A stretch of DNA of 64,000 bases. Source: UBA668 sp041394605 (GTDB lineage: Bacteria > Actinomycetota > Acidimicrobiia > Acidimicrobiales > Ilumatobacteraceae). The position numbers were made by a program, and so were the translations under genes. This document shows positions 25,018-33,512 of the stretch, one piece after another (within the stretch, counting starts at the first letter, position 1; every line of letters starts with the position of its first letter). The stretch lies in assembly GCA_041394605.1 (NCBI GenBank), contig JAWKHX010000004.1, forward strand, positions 558,001 to 622,000, read 5' to 3'. Under the pieces are notes generated by a model, which ran no database searches, had not been told where the DNA came from, and was given only the letters and a program-made list of their open reading frames with translations.

Positions 25018-26288
25018 ATGAGATCCATGGAAGAACGAGACAGGGTGGTGTGGCTACACCGCTCCGGCGGGTTCGGCCTCCCGATGGCGCAGATGCAGAC
25101 GGCCGTGGCCGCCGGGGCCGATGCGGAGCTGAGCCGGCTGCTGGACGTCGCCGGCGCCGGTGGTGCGCCCGCCATGGACCCGTGGGACGACAGCCTGCTG
25201 CCGCTCGACCCGATGGACCGCGAGGCCCGCATCCACGCAGTCGGCGGCTGGCTGAGGCTGATGATCGAGACCGAGCAGCCGGTGCTGGACCACATGGCCT
25301 GGTGGTGGCACGGGCATCTGGTGAGCGGCCTGGACAAGGTGCGTTTCGCCCGGGCGATGGTGGAGCAGATCCGCCTGTTCCGGCGCGACGGGCTGGGCAA
25401 CTTCCCGGCGCTGCTGCGCTCGATCACGCTGGACCCGGCGATGCTGCTGTACCTGGACCTGCACACGTCCACGGGCAGCCAGCCCAACGAGAACTACGCC
25501 CGTGAACTGCTGGAGTTGTTCGCGCTGGGCGTGGGGGTACACGGAAGCCGACGTGAAGGCGGCGGCCACTGGCGCTCACCGGGTGGGTGCTGCGCCGGAA
25601 CGGCACGGTGGACTTCGCGCCACTGCTCCACGACGACGACCCGCAGCAGTTCCTCGGTGCCACGGGCGTGCACGACCTGGACACCGTGCTGGCCGCGGTG
25701 ACGGCCCATCCGGCGATGCCCGGGTTCCTCGCCCGCTCGCTGGCCGAGGAGGTGCTGGGCACCGTCGACCCGGTGGTCACCGGTCGGATCGCCGATGCGT
25801 TCGCCGCCTCCGGGTTGGACTGCAGGGAGCTGTTGCGAGCCACGTTGCAGGAGGGCCTGGACGGCCACGCCGAGCCGGTGGTGCTCGCGCCCGTGCCCTG
25901 GTTCGCCCAGACCATGCGGGTCTGCGAGGCCGAGTTGCGGCCCCAGGCGGATGCCGGTGCGCTGGCCCAGTACCTGCGCGACGCCGGCCAGTTGCCGATG
26001 CTGCCGCCCAACGTGGCCGGCTGGCCGGGCGGGGCGTCCTGGTTCGGGTCGGGTGCGTTGATCGCCCGGGCGAATCTGGCCTCGCTGGTCGCCCTGCGGG
26101 CGTCGGCCGCCGTGGTGCATGCCGCCCGCAGCGACGACCCCGCGGTGCTGGCCGACGTGCTGGGCCTGCCGTCCAGCGGGTTCGGCGACGAGTCCGCCGC
26201 CGCACTGCTGGCCGCGCCACGGGGCGCCGACCGGCTGGGGGTTGCGCTCGTGACCCCCGAGTTCATGATCGTGGAGGCCCCCCGATGA
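25018..26288 (+). pseudogene. DUF1800 family protein, two frameshifts
   Basis: The N-terminal part (LHRSGGFGLPM, LDHMAWWWHGHLVSGLDKVR, PNENYARELLELFALGVG) is diagnostic of DUF1800. The frame then shifts at the G run 25533-25537 (one extra G; expected ALGVGYTEADVKAAAT) and again at about 25571 (one extra G; expected TALTGWVLRRNG). With both corrected, the protein runs to 26288 with about 422 residues and ends in LLPPNVAGWPGGASWF, a typical DUF1800 signature. The stop overlaps the start of the DUF1501 gene (ATGA). DUF1800 and DUF1501 proteins are a widespread pair of unknown function. Both shifts are +1 in short G runs, suggesting sequence error. The start could also be ATG 25027. Confidence 0.85.
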
Positions 26289-27556
26289 CCCGCATCCCGT
26301 TCTCCCGGCGCCGCTTCATCCAGGCCGGTGCCGGCGCTGTCACCGTGGTGGGCCTCGGGGCCTGCAGCGACGACGGCATCACCCTGAGCTCGGGTCCCAC
26401 CAGCACGGTGCCGGGTCCGGCCGTGTCCACCACCACGACCGGGTCCACGCCCGCCACCTCCACCACCGTGCCGACGCCGAACGGGCCGCGGCGGCTCGTG
26501 GTGGTGCAGTTGAACGGCGGCAACGACATGCTCAACACCCTGCCGCCCAGCGACGGCCGGTACATGGACCTGCGCCCGGGTATCGCCGTTCCCGAGGCGG
26601 ACCGCCTCGCGCTCTCCGGTGAGACGTCGGTGGGCCTGCACCCGTCGCTGGCGCCGTTGCTGCCGTTCTGGGAGCGCGGCAACCTGGCGATGGTGCAGGG
26701 CATCGGCTTCGCCGACCCCAACCGGTCGCACTTCGTATCCATGGATCGCTGGTGGCGGGCCGACGAGCTCACCCGGCCCGGTTGGCTGGGGCGGGTGCTG
26801 GACGCCGAAGCCGGGCAGTGGTCGGCCCTGGCGGCCACCGGCCTGGGCGGGGCCGCGCCGCTGCTGAACGGTGCCGCCGTGCAGCCCACGATCATCTCCT
26901 CGCCCAACGCGTTCCAGTTGCAGATCCTCGAGCCGTCGTGGCTGGACTTCGGCGCTGGCGACGCCACCTCGCTGGCCGGCCAGTACCGCCAGTCGCTGGC
27001 CACTGCGCTCGAAGCGATGGAGGACTTCGCCGGCCTGGTGACCGAGGCGGAGGACACTGCCGACCTGCCGGACTTCGCCGGCGGCAACCCGATCAGCGAC
27101 GGCCTGGCCACCGCTGCCGCGCTGCTGACGGCCGACGTGGGGGCACGGCTGGTGGTGGTGTCGGCGTCGGGCTTCGACACCCACTCCGGGCAGGCCGCGG
27201 TGCAGGCCGGGCTGCTCACCGATCTGGCACAGGGGTTGAACGGGTTCCAACAGGCGATGGACGCCGCCGATCTGGGGCAGGACGTGCTGGTGGTGACCAC
27301 CAGCGAGTTCGGCCGGCGGGCGGCGGAGAACGCCAGCGAGGGCACCGATCACGGCGCCGGGGGCCTGTCGTTCGTACTCGGGAATGCCGTGCAGGGTGGC
27401 CTGTACGGCTCGGCCGACCTGGGTGATCTGCTGGACGGCGACATCCGCCCGGTCATCGACCCGCGGGCGATGTACACCGCCTGCCTGGACTGGTTGGGCG
27501 CGGATGTGGAGGCCGTGCTGGGCCGCCGCTACGACGGCCTCAGCGTGCTGCGCTGA
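26285..27556 (+). CDS. DUF1501 family protein with Tat lipoprotein signal
   Basis: This gene encodes 423 residues. The twin-arginine signal (SRRRFIQAGAGAVTVVG) is followed directly by a lipobox-like LGAC, so the protein is probably exported folded and lipid-anchored. A Ser/Thr/Pro linker (about residues 38-65) precedes the DUF1501 domain: VVVQLNGGNDMLNTLPP, HPSLAPLLPFWERGNLAMVQGIG, VSASGFDTHSGQ and TTSEFGRRAAENAS with DHGAG. These match the alkaline-phosphatase-like fold of DUF1501, with possible metal ligands at ND, FDTH and DHG. It is co-translated with the DUF1800 gene. Confidence 0.88.
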   Translation: MTRIPFSRRRFIQAGAGAVTVVGLGACSDDGITLSSGPTSTVPGPAVSTTTTGSTPATSTTVPTPNGPRRLVVVQLNGGNDMLNTLPPSDGRYMDLRPGIAVPEADRLALSGETSVGLHPSLAPLLPFWERGNLAMVQGIGFADPNRSHFVSMDRWWRADELTRPGWLGRVLDAEAGQWSALAATGLGGAAPLLNGAAVQPTIISSPNAFQLQILEPSWLDFGAGDATSLAGQYRQSLATALEAMEDFAGLVTEAEDTADLPDFAGGNPISDGLATAAALLTADVGARLVVVSASGFDTHSGQAAVQAGLLTDLAQGLNGFQQAMDAADLGQDVLVVTTSEFGRRAAENASEGTDHGAGGLSFVLGNAVQGGLYGSADLGDLLDGDIRPVIDPRAMYTACLDWLGADVEAVLGRRYDGLSVLR

Positions 27557-27559
27557 CGG

Positions 27560-29773
27560 TCACGCCGGCGCCGGCTCATCGGGTTCGGGTTGGTCCGGCT
27601 CCGGTTGGTCCGGCTCCGGTTGGTCGGGCACGTCGGGCGCTGGTTGGTCGGCTTCGGGTTCGGGTTGGTCCGGCTCGCCGGGCTCGGTGTCCGCGGCCTC
27701 GGTCGCTGCTGCCTCGGTCTCCCCGGGTCCGGCGGCCTCGTCGGCAGCCACAGCGGCCGCGGCGGCGCGGTCGCGCTTGCGCCGGCCGCGGCGGCGGAGG
27801 AACCAGATGAGGCCGGTGATCAGCACCAGCACCCCGACCACGATGCCGGCCACGGTGAGCGCGCGGGTGCGACCCACGTCGGGTGCCCTGTCCACGGTGC
27901 GGGTCACCTCGTCGGCAAGCTCGCGGGCAGTATCCAGATCGCCGTTGCTCCAGGCCACCCGGGCCTGGTCCAGGAGGGTCGGCAGGTTGGTGCCGATCAG
28001 GCCGATGCCCCCGAAGAAGCCGTCGTCCTGGCCTTCCAGTTCGGTGGCGGCCAGTACCTCCTCGGCGGCGTCGATCTGGTCGGCGATGTCGGCAGTGACG
28101 GCGTCGAGGTCGTCGCCCGAGGTGGCCGCCTGGTACTCGGTCTCGAACCCGTCAGGGTACGGCTGGCCCATGTCGGCGGCGATGGCATCGAGGTCGTCGC
28201 GGGCGGCCAGCACCTCCTGGGCAGTGGTGACCAGCGCCTGGGCGTCGTCGAACTGCCAGCCCTCCATCTCGTCGCGCAGACCGTCCGGCACCGCCCACTC
28301 GCCGCCGTCGTCGGCCAGGCCGTGGTAGGCGTCGCGTGCGGTGGCACGGTCGTCCAGCAGGGCGGCCTGCGACGACGTGAGCACCCACTTCTCGAACAGC
28401 GCCTCCACGTCGTCCGACCCGCCGATCTCCTCGAACAGGTCCAGCAGTCGCTTCCAGTCCGCGGCGCCGGGCGACGTGACCTCGGCCTCGCCGGTCTCGC
28501 CGATGTAGGGGGTGGTGCCGTCGGCCACGGCGGCCAGCACCTGGCGCATGCCGTCCTCGCCGATCTCGTCGAACAACTGCTGCACCACCCAGTACGAGGC
28601 GTTGTAGCCGTAGGCCTCCTCATCGTCGGTGCCGCTGTCCGACAGCCCGGACCGCCAGGACGACAGTTGCACGTGCCCGGCGGCGCCGGCCCGTGGCTGG
28701 TCCGGTTCCTCGTCCTCGCCACCGAGCGCGACGGCGGCGGCGTTGGCGTACACCTGGGCGTAGCCCTCGCTCATCCAGCGGTCGTCGAACAGGTCGCCGT
28801 TGAACCAGGCATGCGACAGTTCGTGGAGCACCACGTGCTGATCCAGTTCCTCGTCGATCTCGATCTCGTTGACGTCGGTCTCGAACCAGCCGGCGTAGCC
28901 GTAGAGGTACGGGGTGTACGCCTCGCGGATCTCCACCTCGTCGGTGATCGGCCAGTCCTGCCCGAGCAGGGTCTCCAGCAGGGGCACGCCGTCCTCCACC
29001 TGGGTGTGCACGAACTCCGCCCACGCCGGGTCGTCAGGCCAGGCGCGGATGGCGAACGTGGCGTCACCGAGGAGTACCGATTCGTAGTCGAGCGCGCCTC
29101 CGTTGCGGGCCGACACGAAGAAGGAGAACTCGTCGGGCTGCTCGATGTCGGTGGCGGTGTAGACCTTGTTGCCACCCTCCACAGTGGTGACGAAGCCGGT
29201 GCCGAACGTCTCCACGTCGAAGCCCTGTGGCACCACCACTTTCACCGTCACTTTGCCGGCGTCACCGATGCCGAACGCCTCGAACGCCGCGTAGGCGAGG
29301 TTGACGCGCGATGGGCGATGGTCGCGGGGGTCCAGCCCGGTGATGTCGTAGCTGACATTGATGCGCGCCGTCTGCTGGTAGAAGAGGTTCGACGCGAAGT
29401 CCACGTCCAGCACGTAGAACGTGTCCACGCCACTCACCAGCCGAGGCGTCACGTTCAGCGGCGTGCCACGGGACGTGGTGGCCATCGGGTCGTTGGCGCC
29501 CACTGGCACCGCGATGGAGAAGCCGGTGAAGTAGCGGCGGCGGATGTAGACGCCTTCGCGCTGGTCGGGGAGGGTGTTGGTGAAGGTCATCTCCGCCAGC
29601 ACGTGGACCACGCCGCGGGAGGGGTCCACGGTGTAGGTGGTGACGCTGCTGACGGCCAGACCGTCGCGCGCTGCGGCCTCGGCGTGGACCACGGTGGGCG
29701 TGGTGACCCACGGGATGAGGAATACCGCCACTGCCAGTGAGGCCAGGAACCGCCTCAGCACACTGCTCGCCAT
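27560..29773 (-). CDS. membrane-anchored M1-like zinc metallopeptidase
   Basis: This gene encodes 737 residues. It has a signal peptide (FLASLAVAVFLIPWV, cleavage near VHAEA), a beta-rich N-terminal domain, then the gluzincin motif HELSHAW with the third ligand region FDDRWMSEGYAQVYAN (E about 19 residues later). The C-terminal half is acidic and helical. A transmembrane helix (VAGIVVGVLVLITGLIWFL) followed by RRRGRRKR anchors it with a short cytoplasmic tail. The tail ends in repeats of DQPEP (27590-27650 in DNA). It resembles peptidase M1-like proteins of actinobacteria. The substrate is unknown. It converges with the DUF1501 gene, with only 3 nt between stops. Confidence 0.85.
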   Translation of the reverse strand: MASSVLRRFLASLAVAVFLIPWVTTPTVVHAEAAARDGLAVSSVTTYTVDPSRGVVHVLAEMTFTNTLPDQREGVYIRRRYFTGFSIAVPVGANDPMATTSRGTPLNVTPRLVSGVDTFYVLDVDFASNLFYQQTARINVSYDITGLDPRDHRPSRVNLAYAAFEAFGIGDAGKVTVKVVVPQGFDVETFGTGFVTTVEGGNKVYTATDIEQPDEFSFFVSARNGGALDYESVLLGDATFAIRAWPDDPAWAEFVHTQVEDGVPLLETLLGQDWPITDEVEIREAYTPYLYGYAGWFETDVNEIEIDEELDQHVVLHELSHAWFNGDLFDDRWMSEGYAQVYANAAAVALGGEDEEPDQPRAGAAGHVQLSSWRSGLSDSGTDDEEAYGYNASYWVVQQLFDEIGEDGMRQVLAAVADGTTPYIGETGEAEVTSPGAADWKRLLDLFEEIGGSDDVEALFEKWVLTSSQAALLDDRATARDAYHGLADDGGEWAVPDGLRDEMEGWQFDDAQALVTTAQEVLAARDDLDAIAADMGQPYPDGFETEYQAATSGDDLDAVTADIADQIDAAEEVLAATELEGQDDGFFGGIGLIGTNLPTLLDQARVAWSNGDLDTARELADEVTRTVDRAPDVGRTRALTVAGIVVGVLVLITGLIWFLRRRGRRKRDRAAAAAVAADEAAGPGETEAAATEAADTEPGEPDQPEPEADQPAPDVPDQPEPDQPEPDQPEPDEPAPA

Positions 29774-29846
29774 TCCGTGAACCTATTCGGTTCCATCACC
29801 GGAAGGAAAGGCCGATCTGGGGTGGGCGGCCCACCGAGGGATTGTT

Positions 29847-29860
29847 ACTATGGCCGTAGT
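29847..29860 (+). promoter_or_regulatory. suf palindrome, sufB copy (ACTATG-GC-CGTAGT)
   Basis: This imperfect 14-bp palindrome lies 48 nt before the sufB GTG and is followed by GGAAATTTCC. The same box occurs before sufD (35385-35398) and sufC2 (55923-55936). It is a candidate operator for an Fe-S or iron-responsive repressor. Confidence 0.6.
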
Positions 29861-29908
29861 GGAAATTTCCCGCCCACATTCCCGACCCATCGGCGAACGG
29901 AGCACGGT

Positions 29909-32470
29909 GTGACCAACTTCGATCTCGACCTCAGCAAGTACGACCTCGGCTGGAGTGACCAGGACGTGGAGTACGCCTTCACGCCGCGCAAGGGCCTGAA
30001 CGACGAAGTGGTCGACGAGATCAGCTGGTGGAAGGGCGAGCCGCGGTGGATGACCCAGTTCCGCCAGCGCAGCCTGCGCCTGTTCGACCGCAAGCCGATG
30101 GCCGGGTGGTTCGCCGTGAACATGCCGGACATCGACTTCCAGGACATCTACTACTACCTCAAGCCGGCGACGGACCAGGTCAGCGAGTGGGACGACCTGC
30201 CCGAGCAGATGAAGGCCACCTACGAGAAGCTCGGCATCCCCGAAGCGGAACGTAAGTACCTCGCCGGCGTCACCGCGCAGTATGAGTCCGAAGTCGTCTT
30301 TCATAAGAATCGCTCAGAATTGGAGGCTCAGGGCATCCTGTTCTGCGACATGGACACCGCGCTGCGGGAGTACCCGGAGCTGGTCAAGGAGCACTTCGGC
30401 ACGGTCATCCCTCCCGGGGACAACAAGTTCGCCGCGCTGAACACGGCGGTGTGGTCGGGCGGGTGCCTCACGGCCGGGGCCATGGTGAACGTCCGTGATC
30501 GCGGGCTGGTGAGCATCGCGGACATCCGCGAAGGCGATGAGGTCTTCGGGGTGAACGGGCTCGGTGACCTCGAGCGCGGCAAGGTGCTGGCCACGGTCGA
30601 GAGCGGCGTGAAGCCCGTGTACCGCCTGCAGGTCGCCGGCCGCACCGTGGAGGCAACCGGGAACCATCCGTTCCTCGTTGCCCGCCGTGTGGAAGCGGGC
30701 GGGCGCTTGCGCTGGACTCGGCAGTGGGTGGCGCTCGATGACATCGAGGTTGGGGAGCCGATCGCGGTGGCCCGGGTGCTGCCCGACGACGGCGAGGCGA
30801 TGGAGCTGCCTCGGCCGGAGGGCTACGTGCGGAACCGACACCACGAGACCTTGCGCTTCCCGGCGCAGACCAGCGAGGAACTGATGTGGCTCCTCGGCGT
30901 GTTGCTCGGCGACGGTCATGTTGCCGCACCGCATCCACACATGCGCCAGATCTCGTTCTCGCTCCCGGACGAAGACCCCTGCCAGCACGAGGCCAAGCAG
31001 GCTCTCCAGCGGCTGTTCGGCATCACGACGTTCACCGCGGTGAAGTGCGGTTTTGTCGTCAGTTCCATGCAGCTCGGCGTGTGGCTGGAGCAGCTCGGCT
31101 TCGGTGGGCTCGCCTCGACGAAGCGAATTCCCCATTGGGTGTTCTCGCTGCCTCGCTACCAGCAGCTCGGTCTGCTCGCCGGGCTGATCGACTCCGACGG
31201 CTGGACGGAGAACGGTGGTCGGCTGATGAGTATCGAACTTGCCAACCGGGAACTGGTGGAGGACATCCGTCAGCTGGCAATCGCGTGTGGGCTTCGCTGC
31301 GATGGTGAGTCGCTTGAGCGCTCGCCCCGTACCCGATTCGCCGATGGCCGAGAGGTGGCATCGACACACTGGCGCCTTCGGATCGCGGGCGATCTCGATC
31401 TCGTCCCTGTGCGCGACCCGAAGAAGGTCGGCCTTGAGGCAACCCGCGGACGCGGCGCCGGCCACACGGCGGCGACGGGCCTCAACTTCTCCTCGCTCGT
31501 CACCGACACGGTCGGCTTCGCTGTCCTCAAGGCCAAGGAGTTCGCCGGCGAGGCACCGACCTTCGACATCCAAGTGGTTGGCTTGGAGAACTTCGTCGCC
31601 AATGGCATCGTCGCCCACAACTCCTTCATCTACGTGCCGCCGGGGGTGGAGTGCGAGATGCCGTTGCAGGCGTACTTCCGGATCAACTCGGAGAACGCCG
31701 GCCAGTTCGAGCGCACGCTGATCATCGCCGACGAGGGTTCGCAGGTGCACTACATCGAGGGCTGCTCGGCGCCGGTGTACACGAACGACTCGCTGCACTC
31801 CGCGGTGGTGGAGATCGTGGTGAAGCCGCACGCCCGGGTCACCTACACCACCATCCAGAACTGGTCGCCGAACGTCTACAACCTGGTCACCAAGCGGGCC
31901 AGGGTGGAGGAAGCCGGCCACATGGAGTGGATCGACGGCAACATCGGTTCCAAGCTGACGATGAAGTACCCGTCCGTCTACCTCGTCGGGCCGAAGGCCA
32001 CGGGCGAGGTGCTGTCGGTGGCCTACGCCGGCCCGGGCCAGCACCAGGACGCCGGCGCCAAGATGGTCCACGCCGCGCCGGAGACGACGTCGAAGATCGT
32101 GTCCAAGTCGATCAGCAAGGACGGCGGCATCACCACCTACCGCGGCCTGGTGCGGGTGGACGAAGGCGCCCACGGCTGCAAGAGCCATGTCCAGTGCGAC
32201 GCCCTGATCCTCGACGAGCAGAGCGAGAGCCGCACACTGCCGTACATGGAAGTGGGTGAGCGCGACGCCCAGATCGGTCACGAGGCCACGGTCTCCAAGA
32301 TCGCCGACGAACAGCTCTTCTACCTGATGTCCCGCGGCCTGTCGCAGGAGCAGGCGATGGGCATGGTGGTGAACGGCTTCATCGAGCCGATCACCCGCAC
32401 CCTCCCGATGGAGTACGCCGTCGAGTGGAGCCGCCTCATCGAGCTCCAGATGGAAGGCTCCGTCGGCTGA
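29909..32470 (+). CDS. sufB: SufB, Fe-S cluster scaffold subunit, interrupted by an intein
   Basis: The precursor has 853 residues and starts at GTG 29909 (MTNFDLDLSKYDLGWS). Exteins of 185 and 282 residues join as AVWSGG|SFIYVPPGVE to make a normal 467-residue SufB. The C-extein carries conserved SufB features (AYFRINSENAGQFERTLIIADEGS, YIEGCSAPVY, GITTYRGLVRV, IGHEATVSKIADEQLFYLMSRGL). SufB forms the SufBCD scaffold that assembles Fe-S clusters. The stretch 30287-30331, just before the intein, is unusually AT-rich for this genome. The IS element lies 36 nt after the stop, so sufB is separated from sufD and sufC. Confidence 0.95.
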   Translation: MTNFDLDLSKYDLGWSDQDVEYAFTPRKGLNDEVVDEISWWKGEPRWMTQFRQRSLRLFDRKPMAGWFAVNMPDIDFQDIYYYLKPATDQVSEWDDLPEQMKATYEKLGIPEAERKYLAGVTAQYESEVVFHKNRSELEAQGILFCDMDTALREYPELVKEHFGTVIPPGDNKFAALNTAVWSGGCLTAGAMVNVRDRGLVSIADIREGDEVFGVNGLGDLERGKVLATVESGVKPVYRLQVAGRTVEATGNHPFLVARRVEAGGRLRWTRQWVALDDIEVGEPIAVARVLPDDGEAMELPRPEGYVRNRHHETLRFPAQTSEELMWLLGVLLGDGHVAAPHPHMRQISFSLPDEDPCQHEAKQALQRLFGITTFTAVKCGFVVSSMQLGVWLEQLGFGGLASTKRIPHWVFSLPRYQQLGLLAGLIDSDGWTENGGRLMSIELANRELVEDIRQLAIACGLRCDGESLERSPRTRFADGREVASTHWRLRIAGDLDLVPVRDPKKVGLEATRGRGAGHTAATGLNFSSLVTDTVGFAVLKAKEFAGEAPTFDIQVVGLENFVANGIVAHNSFIYVPPGVECEMPLQAYFRINSENAGQFERTLIIADEGSQVHYIEGCSAPVYTNDSLHSAVVEIVVKPHARVTYTTIQNWSPNVYNLVTKRARVEEAGHMEWIDGNIGSKLTMKYPSVYLVGPKATGEVLSVAYAGPGQHQDAGAKMVHAAPETTSKIVSKSISKDGGITTYRGLVRVDEGAHGCKSHVQCDALILDEQSESRTLPYMEVGERDAQIGHEATVSKIADEQLFYLMSRGLSQEQAMGMVVNGFIEPITRTLPMEYAVEWSRLIELQMEGSVG
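30464..31621 (+). other. SufB intein with LAGLIDADG homing endonuclease
   Basis: This is a 386-residue intein. N-terminal block A is CLTAGAMVNVRDRGLV (nucleophile Cys1), and block B is ATGNHPFLV (TxxH-type His). The C-terminal block is FVANGIVAHN (penultimate His, terminal Asn), followed by extein Ser+1. Two LAGLIDADG-like motifs, LLGVLLGDGHV and LLAGLIDSDGW, indicate a homing endonuclease that may be active, since the acidic residues of both motifs are kept. It sits in the highly conserved GG/SF site of SufB. Mycobacterial SufB proteins also carry inteins, and whether the insertion point is the same should be checked by alignment. Confidence 0.93.
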
Positions 32471-32506
32471 CCCCCTGGGCACTCGCGCCGGCGCCCCTCC
32501 GGCTTA

Positions 32507-33482
32507 GAGCGTGCGTCAATAGGCGGGTTTGAAGGTGGTGTTGCCGTGGCGGTCTCGCCACTTGATGAGCTTGACGGTGATGACGAAGGTGATGGCGAGG
32601 TCGAGTGCGGCTTCGCGTTGGATGGGGAGGCGGTCAGTGTTGCGGCGAAGCTGCCCGAAGTTCGACAGCCACGAGTTCGCTCGTTCGATCTTCCAGCGTC
32701 GCCCGAGAGGGATCTTGTTGCGTGCCCGGCTGCCGTACTTGCGTCCGCGGACGTGTCGGGCGCGGTGGACGATGTGGGCATCGATGCCGGTCTCGGTGAA
32801 CAGGTCGCGGATCGCCACCGAGTCATACCCGCGGTCGAGGTGGGCGGTCTCGATCTCGACTTCGAACCCGCGGGTATCGAGGATGGCCAGGGTGTCCTCG
32901 ACGAGTTGAGCGTCGGGAGTGTTCGCCGCGGCGGGGGTCCAGGCGATCGGGATCCCTGCCGCGTCGGAGGCCATCGACCACTTCCAGCCACGTTTGCCCC
33001 GGTCAACCGGTGACGGGCCGGTTCCCTCACCGCCCATCGGTGCTTTGTGGACACTGCCATCGATGGCGATCTCGTCGAGCTGCAACCCGATCATCTGGTC
33101 ATAGGCCGACAGGGCCAACTCGACCAGTTGAGAGAACACCCCAGCACGTTGCCACTCGTTGCGGCGGCGCAGCAGGGTCGACTCGGACACCCCGACCAGC
33201 CGGCCGACCGTTTCCCATGACGACCCCGTCACCAGGCGGGCAGCGATCCCGAAGAAGCACTGGCGGGCATCCACCCGTGGCCGATGACAACCCAGCGGGT
33301 GACGGTCGATCACCGGAGGCAGCAACGACTCAACGGTCTCCCACACAGCGCGAACACGCGCGGGTCAAGTGCCAACATGGGGACCTCCACCGGTCGGGTT
33401 TGTGGATCAGCACCCGACATCACAGCCGGGCCATCACCCCGACCGGTGGACCCTCACCACAACGCCCTATTGACGCGCGCTC
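32507..33482. mobile_element. IS5-family-like insertion sequence with TTA target duplication
   Basis: The 976-bp element is bounded by imperfect inverted repeats. The left end is GAGCGTGCGTCAATAGG and the right end, read inward, is GAGCGCGCGTCAATAGGG. It is flanked on both sides by TTA (32504-32506 and 33483-33485), a TNA-type duplication typical of several IS5 subgroups. One intact transposase gene fills it. It lies between the convergent genes sufB and serine dehydratase and breaks neither. Intact ends, a direct duplication and an intact ORF suggest recent insertion. Confidence 0.9.
32516..33346 (-). CDS. IS5-family DDE transposase
   Basis: This gene encodes 276 residues. The N-terminal helix-turn-helix region is RLVTGSSWETVGRLVGVSESTLLRRRNEW. 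The catalytic triad is visible as Asp in EIAIDGSVHKAP, Asp in TAHLDRGYDSVAI and Glu in RRWKIERANSWLSNFGQLRRN, the Y-x2-R-like/E-x2-N signature of IS4/IS5 enzymes. The VDRGKRGWKWS segment is also family-typical. No frameshift is present, so the transposase is likely functional. A slightly longer start upstream of 33346 cannot be excluded. Confidence 0.92.
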   Translation of the reverse strand: MWETVESLLPPVIDRHPLGCHRPRVDARQCFFGIAARLVTGSSWETVGRLVGVSESTLLRRRNEWQRAGVFSQLVELALSAYDQMIGLQLDEIAIDGSVHKAPMGGEGTGPSPVDRGKRGWKWSMASDAAGIPIAWTPAAANTPDAQLVEDTLAILDTRGFEVEIETAHLDRGYDSVAIRDLFTETGIDAHIVHRARHVRGRKYGSRARNKIPLGRRWKIERANSWLSNFGQLRRNTDRLPIQREAALDLAITFVITVKLIKWRDRHGNTTFKPAY

Positions 33483-33512
33483 TTACGTAAACGTGAAGCC
33501 GAGGTCAGCGGG

